Under the pieces are notes generated by a model, which had not been told where the DNA came from, ran no database searches, and was given only the letters and a program-made list of their open reading frames with translations. The translations under genes were made by a program, and so were the position numbers. 26,537 bases of DNA, from contig QLUS01000006.1 in the NCBI GenBank assembly GCA_018725535.1, forward strand, positions 1 to 26,537, read 5' to 3'. Of this stretch, positions 15,090 through 22,255 are shown piece after piece; the stretch's first letter is position 1; every line of letters starts with the position of its first letter. The stretch comes from Bacillota bacterium. GTDB lineage: Bacteria > Bacillota > UBA994.

Positions 15090-16118
15090 ATGAAGACTAT
15101 AGATTTACGCAGTGACACCATCACGACCCCGTGTGACAAAATGCGGGAGGCGATGTATCGCGCCGAGGTGGGCGACGATGTCTACGGTGAAGACCCGACG
15201 GCCAATTCCCTCGAGGAAAAGGTCGCTGCGCTCTTAGGCAAAGAGAGCGCTCTCTATGTGCCGAGCGGTACCCAGGGTAACTTGATTGCGCTTTTAACGC
15301 ACTGTAAGCGCGGCGACGAGGTTATCCTTGAGGCAGAGTCGCACATCTTTATGTACGAAGTAGGCGGCATGTCCGCATTAGGTGGGCTGATCCCCCGGCG
15401 CGTACAGGGCGTACATGGGGCTCTTACTCCGGAGAACGTCAAGGCCAACATCCGCGAAAACGATATCCATTGTCCGCCGACCGGACTTATCTGTATCGAA
15501 AACACGCATAACCGCGCGGGCGGTACGGTGATAAGCACCGCGCAAACACGCGATCTGAGACAGGTCGCGGACCAACACGGTATGCCGCTGCATCTAGATG
15601 GCGCGCGCATCTTTAACGCGGCGGTCGCCTTGGGACGGCCTGTGAGCGAACTAAGCACTCCATGCCACTCCATTAGCCTCTGCCTGTCCAAGGGTCTCGG
15701 TGCTCCCGTAGGTTCGGTGCTGCTTGGCGACAGCGAGTTTATTGCCCGTGCGCGTAAAGTACGCAAAATGCTTGGCGGCGGCATGCGCCAAGCTGGAATT
15801 ATCGCCGCAGCGGGGCTGTTTGCCCTTACACACAATGTAGAAAGGCTGTCTGATGATCACCGCCGTGCCTGTAGGCTTGCTCTGGGGCTCTCAGATCTCA
15901 AGTTCGAGCTTAGCCTAGAATCAGTCCAAACAAATATCGTGATGGCCAACACTAAACGGCTTGGCGTATCTGCCTTTATCTTGCAGGAGCGTCTTAGCGC
16001 AGTAGGGGTTAAAATGCTAAGCATGGGACCAGACACCGTTAGATTTGTGACGCATTTGCACGTAACTGAACACGGTATTGACGAGGCCTTGGCAAGGATC
16101 CGCAGAGTGTTGTCTTAA
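15090..16118 (+). CDS. ltaE: Low-specificity L-threonine aldolase
   Basis: PLP enzyme of the beta-eliminating lyase/threonine aldolase family that splits L-threonine or L-allo-threonine to glycine and acetaldehyde. The 342 residues are the usual length. Signatures: start IDLRSDTITTP, EVGDDVYGEDPT (26-37), PSGTQGN (58-64), HLDGARIFNA (168-177) and the PLP lysine K201 in CLSKGLGAPVGS. The gene follows the thioredoxin by 8 bases and is probably cotranscribed. The exact stereospecificity cannot be read from sequence. Confidence 0.93.
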   Translation: MKTIDLRSDTITTPCDKMREAMYRAEVGDDVYGEDPTANSLEEKVAALLGKESALYVPSGTQGNLIALLTHCKRGDEVILEAESHIFMYEVGGMSALGGLIPRRVQGVHGALTPENVKANIRENDIHCPPTGLICIENTHNRAGGTVISTAQTRDLRQVADQHGMPLHLDGARIFNAAVALGRPVSELSTPCHSISLCLSKGLGAPVGSVLLGDSEFIARARKVRKMLGGGMRQAGIIAAAGLFALTHNVERLSDDHRRACRLALGLSDLKFELSLESVQTNIVMANTKRLGVSAFILQERLSAVGVKMLSMGPDTVRFVTHLHVTEHGIDEALARIRRVLS

Positions 16119-16119
16119 A

Positions 16120-16145
16120 TGAATTTCCGCGCTGGTGGAAATTCA
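16120..16145. other. Perfect 9-bp hairpin without T tract
   Basis: TGAATTTCC (16120-16128) and GGAAATTCA (16137-16145) pair perfectly around an 8-base loop, starting two bases after the threonine aldolase stop. No T run follows, so it is not a standard terminator. It may be an mRNA-processing or stabilising stem, or an attenuating hairpin ahead of mnmA. Confidence 0.55.
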
Positions 16146-16176
16146 GGGGAGTCAGCATTAAGGCGAGGTGTACGGC

Positions 16177-17376
16177 GTGGCGCGAGTGTTAGTGGGGATG
16201 AGCGGGGGCGTTGACAGTGCGGTAGCGGCTTACCTGCTGCAGCAAGCAGGCCACGAGGTAATCGGTGCCACCATGCGGCTGTGGATAGCTGACGATGAAC
16301 TGGAACCCGTGCCAGGGGGATGCTGTGCGCTCACCGCTGTAGAGGACGCGCGCCAGGTAGCCATGAAACTTGGCATACCGCACTATGTGCTTAACTACCG
16401 CGAGGTGTTTCGCGCGTGCGTCGTGAAGCCTTTTATTAGCGAGTATCAAGCAGGACAGACCCCTAACCCGTGCATCGCCTGTAACAGCCGCGTCCGCTTT
16501 ACGCATTTTTTGCAGCAGGCGCGGTCTCTGGAATGTGACTTTATAGCCACGGGACACTACGCCCAAATTGAGCGTCAGAGCTGTGGTCTGCGGCTAAAGA
16601 AGGCTGTCGACAGGCGTAAGGACCAGACCTATATGCTGTTTCGCATGACCGAAGCGGAGCTTTCATCGACGCTTTTCCCCCTCGGTGGCTTAGAGAAAAG
16701 CGAAGTGAGGCGCATCGCGTCTCGCTTAGACCTGAGTGTAGCAGATAAGCCTGACAGCCAAGAAATCTGCTTTGTGCCCGATAACGATTACCGCTCCTTC
16801 CTGCGTCGCGCAGGGGTGCGCGACGCACCCGGCAGCATAATTGACGAGAGCGGGCGCATTCTAGGCACTCATACGGGGATTTTCAATTACACGGTTGGGC
16901 AACGCAAAGGTCTTGGCCTCACTTCGCCGGTTCCCCTCTATGTCCTTACGATAGATGCAGAGAAAAACCACGTTGTAGTAGGCGAGTCCGACCGGCTTAT
17001 GCGGCGGGAAGTAGTCATTGCAGATTTGCATTTCTTAGAAGTCCCTTCACCGGCGACCATGCTTATGGGTAAGGTGCGCTATTCGGCGCAGGATACGCCT
17101 TGTACGCTCGCAGTTATCGGTGCCGACCAGGCAGTAGTTCGATTTGTCGGGCCTGTGCGGGGACCGACTCCCGGCCAGTCGCTTGTCCTGTATTGCGGCG
17201 ACTACGTAGTGGGCGGCGGGAGGATTAGGGGGGATTTTCTCACAGGTCGTTCAATCATCCCGTTAGTCGAGAACGTTGTCTTAGGTGAGGAAAACATGAT
17301 TGTGCCTGACGAGCCGGTGAGTCTTAACGGGGAACGGGGAGTGAACGATGAAACTGACGCGATGCCCGATGTGTAA
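16177..17376 (+). CDS. mnmA: tRNA-specific 2-thiouridylase MnmA
   Basis: Adds sulfur to U34 of tRNA-Lys, -Glu and -Gln using ATP and a relayed persulfide. The 399 residues contain the PP-loop GMSGGVDS (7-14), GHYAQI, C102 and C198 (E. coli has the catalytic pair 102/199), the TVGQRKGLG motif and the C-terminal barrel. Residue 99 is also Cys (NPCIAC), whereas E. coli has Asp; this is the CxxC subtype. I choose GTG 16177, 8 bases after AAGGCGAGG; GTG 16168 touches that site. The C-terminus runs about 40 residues past the usual end and overlaps the next gene by 29 bases. The cysteine desulfurase gene that often precedes mnmA is not here. Confidence 0.95.
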   Translation: MARVLVGMSGGVDSAVAAYLLQQAGHEVIGATMRLWIADDELEPVPGGCCALTAVEDARQVAMKLGIPHYVLNYREVFRACVVKPFISEYQAGQTPNPCIACNSRVRFTHFLQQARSLECDFIATGHYAQIERQSCGLRLKKAVDRRKDQTYMLFRMTEAELSSTLFPLGGLEKSEVRRIASRLDLSVADKPDSQEICFVPDNDYRSFLRRAGVRDAPGSIIDESGRILGTHTGIFNYTVGQRKGLGLTSPVPLYVLTIDAEKNHVVVGESDRLMRREVVIADLHFLEVPSPATMLMGKVRYSAQDTPCTLAVIGADQAVVRFVGPVRGPTPGQSLVLYCGDYVVGGGRIRGDFLTGRSIIPLVENVVLGEENMIVPDEPVSLNGERGVNDETDAMPDV

Positions 17377-17536
17377 CAGCCGCGCGCTCGGCCGGGTAGG
17401 CCTGCTGCAGTTTTACTGCGGAGACTGTTGCGTTGAGTTTGCCGTCGGTAAGCAAGGCGTAGTCGTTTACGAGATTCTGGATGATGGCAGCGTAGTATCT
17501 ATATCCGACTCTGCGGTTGACGCAAGCTTAACTTGA
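17348..17536 (+). CDS. Small zinc-ribbon protein
   Basis: 62 residues with two Cys pairs, C6-P-M-C9 and C24-G-D-C27 (plus C28), spaced like a zinc ribbon, then a beta-rich segment (EFAVGKQGVVVYEILDDGS). ATG 17348 is preceded by GGGGAGTG. It overlaps the end of mnmA by 29 bases in another frame. I do not know a function; a structural or nucleic-acid-binding role is only a guess from the fold. Confidence 0.7.
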   Translation: MKLTRCPMCNSRALGRVGLLQFYCGDCCVEFAVGKQGVVVYEILDDGSVVSISDSAVDASLT

Positions 17537-17550
17537 ATGGAGGGACAACG

Positions 17551-17727
17551 ATGCGCAAAGGGTTTATCGCGGGGGTAATTATTGGCGGCCTAGTGGGAGT
17601 GTACTACGGCATGCAGCTGACAACGCATGAGCGGTCGGCGTTGGGGGATCTCGTCGGCAAAATGGCGGCTAAAGGCAGATGCGTAATGCGTGAATTGGCG
17701 GAGGATGCTGCGGAGGTTGTGGAGTAA
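17551..17727 (+). CDS. Small membrane-anchored protein (YtxH-like)
   Basis: 58 residues: a short N-terminal MRKGF, one glycine-rich membrane helix (about 5-22, IAGVIIGGLVGVYYGMQL, with GxxxG spacing) and a charged Ala/Glu-rich helical tail. This resembles YtxH-type small anchored proteins. I choose ATG 17551 after GGAGGG; TTG 17533 in the same frame is less likely. It follows the zinc-ribbon gene by 14 bases. Function unknown. Confidence 0.65.
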   Translation: MRKGFIAGVIIGGLVGVYYGMQLTTHERSALGDLVGKMAAKGRCVMRELAEDAAEVVE

Positions 17728-17754
17728 GCGAGTTGCCGCTCTGGCAGATAACCC

Positions 17755-17811
17755 AATACCCCTGCCGCACATTCTGTGGGCTACAGCCGACAGCAGTGTG
17801 GGAGGGGTATT
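17755..17811. terminator. Long imperfect hairpin, possible terminator
   Basis: AATACCCCT (17755-17763) pairs perfectly with AGGGGTATT (17803-17811). A second helix (17765-17770 with 17796-17801) continues after a one-base mismatch, and a small inner hairpin (CTGT/ACAG) caps it. It follows the last gene of the mnmA run by 27 bases. The tail is only moderately T-rich (CCTGTTTG), so it may be a terminator or the remnant of a longer leader structure. I looked for a T-box AGGGTGG element and did not find one. Confidence 0.5.
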
Positions 17812-17876
17812 CCTGTTTGTGGCCTGCTGACTTGGATGCTGGTGCTGCCTTGATGGTCTCCTAATATAAAAACATG

Positions 17877-17905
17877 TGGACATCGCAAAGTTTTTATAGT
17901 ATAGT
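17877..17905 (+). promoter_or_regulatory. Sigma-A-type promoter for the DUF4143 ATPase gene
   Basis: TGGACA (17877-17882), exactly 17 bases, TATAGT (17900-17905), with the ribosome site GAGGTGGA at 17913-17920. The leader would be very short (about 10-15 bases). The AT-rich block around it contrasts with the flanking DNA. Confidence 0.75.
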
Positions 17906-17924
17906 ACAAAAAGAGGTGGAGAAA

Positions 17925-19112
17925 ATGGTCCTGCGCAAACGCTACCTGGAAAAGCTGCAAAAACTAAAGGACAAACAGATCATCAAGGTTATAACCGGGG
18001 TGCGGCGATGCGGAAAATCTACGCTACTTCAGCAGTTTCAGACATATCTGAGGAACTGCGGCGTTTTGGAGCATCAGGTTGTTTCCGTCAATTTTGAGGA
18101 TGTGGCAAACGAGCATTTGCTGGATTACAGAGTCCTGCATGCTTATGTAGAACAGCGGCTTGTCCCAGACAAGATGACCTATGTATTCTTGGACGAAGTG
18201 CAGGCAGTGCCGCAGTTTGAGAAGGCAGTGAACTCCCTATTTCTTAAGCGCAATATGGATCTGTACATCACCGGCTCAAACGCCTATATGCTATCCGGTG
18301 AACTTGCCACTTTGCTCTCCGGTCGGTATATCGAGCTGCAAATGCTCCCGCTCTCCTTTGCGGAGTACTACGAACTTGTGGGGGGCGTTAAGCGCGACAC
18401 TTGGAATGCGTACTATAAATACGGAGGTTTCCCCTACGCCGCTCGCCTTGAAGATGACTATATCCGGAGAGACTACCTCTCAGGCATCTACAACACCGTT
18501 TTGCTGAAGGATATTGTGGCAAGAAAGAGAATAAGCGATGTTCACCTGCTAGAAAGCGTAACTAAGTTTCTTTTTGACAATGTCGGGAGCATAATCTCCG
18601 CGAAAAAAGTAGCCGACAGCCTGACCTCCTACGGCAGAAAAACGTCTCCGATTACCGTTGAGAACTATCTTGAATCACTCATGGAATCGTATATCCTGTA
18701 TAAAGCCGGCCGATATGACATTAAGGGCAAGCAGCATCTGAAATCCCTTGAAAAATACTATCTTGTGGACATTGGCCTCCGGCGGCTACTGCTTGGCGAC
18801 AAACATGCCGACATCGGACATTTACTTGAAAACATTGTGTATTTGGAGCTCCTGCGGCGGGGCTTTAGCATTGATATCGGCAAGGTCGGGGATTTGGAAA
18901 TAGATTTTGTCGCCCACAGCGGAGGCGACAGAGTCTATTTCCAAGTTGCGGCAAGCATCTTGGATTTAAACGCCTATCAAAGGGAAATATCCCCCCTCAA
19001 AAAGGTTGCCGATCACTATCCAAAGTATATTGTCACCATGGACGATGTCGGCATGGGAGAGAATGGGATTAAGCAGATCAATCTTCTGGACTTCCTGCTG
19101 GAGGAGACGTGA
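17925..19112 (+). CDS. AAA ATPase with DUF4143 C-terminal domain
   Basis: ATPase of the AAA_14/DUF4143 group, common in prokaryotes but with no settled function. 395 residues: Walker A GVRRCGKST (25-33), Walker B YVFLDEVQ (86-93), sensor-1-like ITGSNA (115-120) and SGRY (132-135). The C-terminal DUF4143 domain (about 195-395) contains VYLELLRRG and GDLEIDFVA...VYFQVA, an arrangement like PD-(D/E)xK nucleases (acidic residues then Gln). I choose ATG 17925 after GAGGTGGA; the frame extends to 17874 but that part contains the promoter. Codon use looks more AT-rich than its neighbours, and the gene stands alone with its own promoter inside a core region, suggesting acquisition. It is intact. Confidence 0.88.
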   Translation: MVLRKRYLEKLQKLKDKQIIKVITGVRRCGKSTLLQQFQTYLRNCGVLEHQVVSVNFEDVANEHLLDYRVLHAYVEQRLVPDKMTYVFLDEVQAVPQFEKAVNSLFLKRNMDLYITGSNAYMLSGELATLLSGRYIELQMLPLSFAEYYELVGGVKRDTWNAYYKYGGFPYAARLEDDYIRRDYLSGIYNTVLLKDIVARKRISDVHLLESVTKFLFDNVGSIISAKKVADSLTSYGRKTSPITVENYLESLMESYILYKAGRYDIKGKQHLKSLEKYYLVDIGLRRLLLGDKHADIGHLLENIVYLELLRRGFSIDIGKVGDLEIDFVAHSGGDRVYFQVAASILDLNAYQREISPLKKVADHYPKYIVTMDDVGMGENGIKQINLLDFLLEET

Positions 19113-19120
19113 CTTTTGAG

Positions 19121-19176
19121 TGCCCAGTGCCCAGTGCCCAGTGCTCAGTGCTCAGTGCCCAGTTCCCAGTGCTCAG
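19121..19176. repeat. Heptanucleotide tandem array 2a (TGCCCAG type)
   Basis: Eight consecutive 7-base units: four TGCCCAG, three TGCTCAG and one TTCCCAG. It begins 8 bases after the ATPase stop. Written as CAG-N4 the units are related in style to CAGCGGA of the arrays at 1423 and 19177. Confidence 0.9.
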
Positions 19177-19240
19177 TAGCGTACGGCTTACAGCGGACAG
19201 CGGACAGCCCTTAAGCGGAAAGCGGATAGCGGATAGCCAC
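19177..19240. repeat. Heptanucleotide tandem array 2b (CAGCGGA type)
   Basis: Heptads TAGCGTA, CGGCTTA, CAGCGGA, CAGCGGA, then an 8-base CAGCCCTT slip, then AAGCGGA, AAGCGGA, TAGCGGA, TAGCCAC. Bases 19182-19208 are identical to 1428-1454. The array ends about 40 bases before the alaS start and is in frame with it (TADSGQ again), but the ribosome site downstream shows that it is leader DNA. Confidence 0.85.
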
Positions 19241-19267
19241 TCGCAGCAGCTAAACTCAAACACACAC

Positions 19268-19274
19268 AAGGAGG
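19268..19274 (+). promoter_or_regulatory. Ribosome binding site deciding the alaS start
   Basis: AAGGAGG stands 8 bases before ATG 19283. The frame is open back to 19109 through the repeat arrays, but the family N-terminus begins at MRFQTANELR. Confidence 0.85.
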
Positions 19275-19282
19275 CCGCACTA

Positions 19283-21901
19283 ATGAGATTCCAAACCGCC
19301 AACGAATTACGATCATCATTCCTCGATTTCTTCCGCAGCAAGGGGCATGCCGTGCTGCCTAGCGCGTCGCTTGTGCCCGTCGACGATCCGACGTTGCTGT
19401 GGATAAACAGCGGCGTGGCCACGCTGAAGCCCTATTTTTCCGGTCAACAGGTGCCGCCAAATCCCCGCCTAGCGAACAGCCAAAAGTCTATCCGCACCAA
19501 CGATATAGAAAACGTAGGTAGAACGGCACGGCACCACACGCTGTTTGAGATGCTCGGCAATTTCTCGATTGGCGATTACTTCAAAGAAGAAGCCATTGTC
19601 TGGGCGTATGAGTATATGACGGGGATAGTGGGGTTTTCGCCGGAGAGCCTTTGGATTAGCGTTCATCCCGAAGACGAAGAAGCGCTGTCCCTTTGGCGCG
19701 AGAAAGTAGGCGTCCCAGCGGAACGCATCGTTAAGCTGCAGGATAACTTCTGGGATATCGGGCCCGGTCCATGCGGTCCTAACTCCGAAATATACTATGA
19801 CCGCGGCAGTAAGTATGCCTGTGAAAACCCAAAGTGCGCTCCCGGGTGCGACTGTGAGCGCTACTTAGAAGTCTGGAATCTAGTATTTTCACAGTACAAT
19901 CACAATGAGGACGGGACATACACGCCACTGCCGCGCAAAAACATAGACACCGGCATGGGGCTCGAGCGTCTGGCCTCTGTGGTGCAGGGTGCCGACACTA
20001 ACTATGGCACAGACCTTTTCCTCCCCTACATCAGGCATGTAGAAAAGCTGACGGGGCGGAGTTACAGCGGGCATCAAATGGCCATCAACGTCATTGCCGA
20101 CCATGTGCGCGCTATTAGCTTTGCTATCGCCGATGGGGCCGTTCCCGCCAATGAAGGTCGCGGGTACGTGATCAGGCGCTTGCTGCGTCGTGCCGTGCGC
20201 TTCGGCGGACAGCTTGGTCTTAAGCGTCCTTTTCTCTGCGATATGGTGCCGCTAGTGGCAGGCGTGATGTCGCAAGCCTACCCTGAGCTCAGCGAAAAAC
20301 AAGACTATGTCTCGCGTATTGTGCGCCGCGAAGAGGAGCGGTTTCTAGAGACGCTCGATGAGGGGACTCAGCTCTTTTTGCACCTCGCGCGGGAGCTTGC
20401 GGCTGCAGGGGCAAAGGAGCTAAGCGGTGAACAGGCCTTCCGCCTTTATGACACCTTTGGTTTCCCCTTAGACCTAACCACAGACTTAGCGCGTGAGCAC
20501 GGCCTCACCGTAGACAGCGACGGTTTTGCCAAGGCTATGGAGGAGCAGCGTCAGCGCGCGCGTTCTGCTCGTCTCGATGTGGGGAGCGATTTTGGCAAGG
20601 TTAATTACTTCGCTGCCTTGCCACCCACACGCTTTACAGGGTTAGAGGGCACAGGTGGGGAGGCTACCGTTGTCGGGCTACTGATTGACGGCAAACCTAC
20701 AGAAGTGCTCAGCCCCGGAGAGGGGGGCGCTGTCCTCCTTGATTGCACACCTTTTTATGCCGAGAGCGGCGGGCAAGTAGGCGACCGAGGGCACATCCGC
20801 TTTAAGGGCGGGGAGTTTAGGGTGGAGGATACGCAGAAGTACTTTGGCGACTTCTGCCTACATGTGGGGGAGCTAACTCACGGCACTCTCTCTCTAGGCG
20901 ACTTTGTCTCGGCCGACGTGGATAACGCCCTGCGGCAGGCGCTAGCGCGCGCCCATACCGCCACGCACCTTTTGCATGCCGCGTTACGCCGGGTACTGGG
21001 AAGCCATGTCCAGCAAGCAGGGTCATTGGTCGAGCCCGACCGCTTGCGCTTTGACTTCTCCCATTTTACGGCCCTAACGCAGGATGAACTCGCCGCAATT
21101 GAAGCGGAAATCAACGCCCACATCTTAGCGAGCTTGCCGGTTGAAAGTGCGTACATGACTTTAGAGGACGCTAAGGCGGGGGGAGCTACGGCGCTGTTTG
21201 GGGAAAAGTACGGGAGCGAAGTGCGCGTAGTGCGCATGGGAGAGGTTACTAGCGAGTTGTGCGGCGGAACTCACCTTGCTACGACTTCTGCCGTGGGGCT
21301 CTGTCTCCTGTTGAGTGAAGGCGGCATTGGCGCGGGGCTCCGTCGCATCGAAGCAGTTTCTGGGAGAGAGGCTTACCTTCATGCTAAGGGACGTCTTTCA
21401 CTGCTGGATACGCTGATCCATACCCTTAAGACAAAACCCGATGAAGCGCAACGGAGGCTTGAATCTGTGCTGGAACAAGGCAAGGAAGCAGCTAAGGACG
21501 CAGAGCGGCTCCATGCTAAGCTTGCTTCTCTCGCGGCCGCAGACTTTGTGGCGGGTGCCGACGAAGTGGCGGGTATTAAAGTGGTGGCATGTCAAGTGCA
21601 GGCCAAAGACGTAGACGCTTTGCGTGCCGTCGCTGATGCAGTGCGCGATAAACTGCCCTCCGGTGTCGCTGTGCTCGGCGCGGTACAAGAAGATAAAGTG
21701 GCGCTGATTGCCATGGTGAGCGAGGATCTACTCGCGCATGGGCTACACGCTGGGAACCTTATCCGCGAGGTAGCCAAACTGACCGGTGGCGGTGGCGGTG
21801 GCAAACCGACCATGGCCCAAGCCGGGGGCAAGGACCCCAGTCGCTTGCCAGCCGCGCTTAAAGCCGTAGTTACTCTGGTTGCAGCACAACTTAGAATGTG
21901 A
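19283..21901 (+). CDS. alaS: Alanyl-tRNA synthetase
   Basis: Class II synthetase charging tRNA-Ala, with a built-in editing site. 872 residues, normal length. The aminoacylation domain begins with LRSSFLDFFRSKGH and contains the class II core (NSGVATLKPYFSG, ENVGRTARHHTLFEMLGNFS). The editing domain has H558-x3-H562 (HTATH) and C660-x3-H664 (CGGTH) as zinc ligands. The C-Ala domain ends with the glycine-rich GGGGGGKPTMAQAGG. The start at 19283 is set by AAGGAGG and by family alignment. It heads the conserved alaS-ireB-ruvX-yrzB-mltG order. The DNA before it is occupied by heptamer repeats, and no T-box leader was recognised. Confidence 0.97.
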   Translation: MRFQTANELRSSFLDFFRSKGHAVLPSASLVPVDDPTLLWINSGVATLKPYFSGQQVPPNPRLANSQKSIRTNDIENVGRTARHHTLFEMLGNFSIGDYFKEEAIVWAYEYMTGIVGFSPESLWISVHPEDEEALSLWREKVGVPAERIVKLQDNFWDIGPGPCGPNSEIYYDRGSKYACENPKCAPGCDCERYLEVWNLVFSQYNHNEDGTYTPLPRKNIDTGMGLERLASVVQGADTNYGTDLFLPYIRHVEKLTGRSYSGHQMAINVIADHVRAISFAIADGAVPANEGRGYVIRRLLRRAVRFGGQLGLKRPFLCDMVPLVAGVMSQAYPELSEKQDYVSRIVRREEERFLETLDEGTQLFLHLARELAAAGAKELSGEQAFRLYDTFGFPLDLTTDLAREHGLTVDSDGFAKAMEEQRQRARSARLDVGSDFGKVNYFAALPPTRFTGLEGTGGEATVVGLLIDGKPTEVLSPGEGGAVLLDCTPFYAESGGQVGDRGHIRFKGGEFRVEDTQKYFGDFCLHVGELTHGTLSLGDFVSADVDNALRQALARAHTATHLLHAALRRVLGSHVQQAGSLVEPDRLRFDFSHFTALTQDELAAIEAEINAHILASLPVESAYMTLEDAKAGGATALFGEKYGSEVRVVRMGEVTSELCGGTHLATTSAVGLCLLLSEGGIGAGLRRIEAVSGREAYLHAKGRLSLLDTLIHTLKTKPDEAQRRLESVLEQGKEAAKDAERLHAKLASLAAADFVAGADEVAGIKVVACQVQAKDVDALRAVADAVRDKLPSGVAVLGAVQEDKVALIAMVSEDLLAHGLHAGNLIREVAKLTGGGGGGKPTMAQAGGKDPSRLPAALKAVVTLVAAQLRM

Positions 21902-21926
21902 CAAGCTGATGACAGAATGTAACTTG

Positions 21927-21955
21927 TGGACTACCGCAAACGCGGGGATGATACT
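21927..21955 (+). promoter_or_regulatory. Candidate promoter for ireB
   Basis: TGGACT (21927-21932), 17-base spacer, GATACT (21950-21955); transcription would begin near 21962, about 20 bases before the ribosome site GGGAGGG. It would allow ireB and the genes after it to be expressed apart from alaS. Confidence 0.45.
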
Positions 21956-21994
21956 ATTAGTCAGAGGGAGAGTTTAGCAGCGGGAGGGCTTTGC

Positions 21995-22255
21995 ATGGGA
22001 GAGCGCATGGATGAGACGAGAGTTATCCAAAAAATCGAAACAGACCGTCGTCAACAGGTGCGCGAGGTGCTGCAGCAGGTGTCCGACGCGCTGAAGGAGA
22101 AGGGATATAACCCTACTTTCCACATCACGGGATATCTCTTGTCAGGCGACCCTGCCTATATCACTTACCACCAAAACGCGCGCAACATCATCCGCCGAGT
22201 AGAGCGCGATGAAATCTTAGAGGAACTCATCAACAGCTACCTTGAACGGCGCTAA
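21995..22255 (+). CDS. ireB: IreB family regulatory phosphoprotein (UPF0297)
   Basis: Small cytoplasmic protein of the IreB/YrzL family. In Enterococcus its homologue is phosphorylated by the Ser/Thr kinase IreK and tunes cell-envelope stress tolerance. 86 residues; the family core EKGYNPTFHITGYLLSGDPAYITYHQNARNIIRRVERDEILEELINSYL is essentially complete. The N-terminal segment (MDETRVIQKIETDRR) differs from the usual short DKTMKF form but keeps Thr residues. ATG 21995 is 6 bases from GGGAGGG; ATG 22007 is an alternative. Its TAA shares a base with the next ATG. No IreK-type kinase gene is in this window. Confidence 0.9.
   Translation: MGERMDETRVIQKIETDRRQQVREVLQQVSDALKEKGYNPTFHITGYLLSGDPAYITYHQNARNIIRRVERDEILEELINSYLERR

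Noticed and set aside
17877..19240. A defence island or toxin-antitoxin pair around the DUF4143 ATPase
   Set aside because: No second effector, toxin or antitoxin gene lies beside it; the flanks are a hairpin, repeats and housekeeping genes.
19109..19282. N-terminal extension of alanyl-tRNA synthetase
   Set aside because: The family N-terminus begins at 19283 after AAGGAGG; the extension is translated repeat sequence.
17728..19282. T-box riboswitch for alaS
   Set aside because: I looked for an AGGGTGG antiterminator element and a stem I region and found neither.
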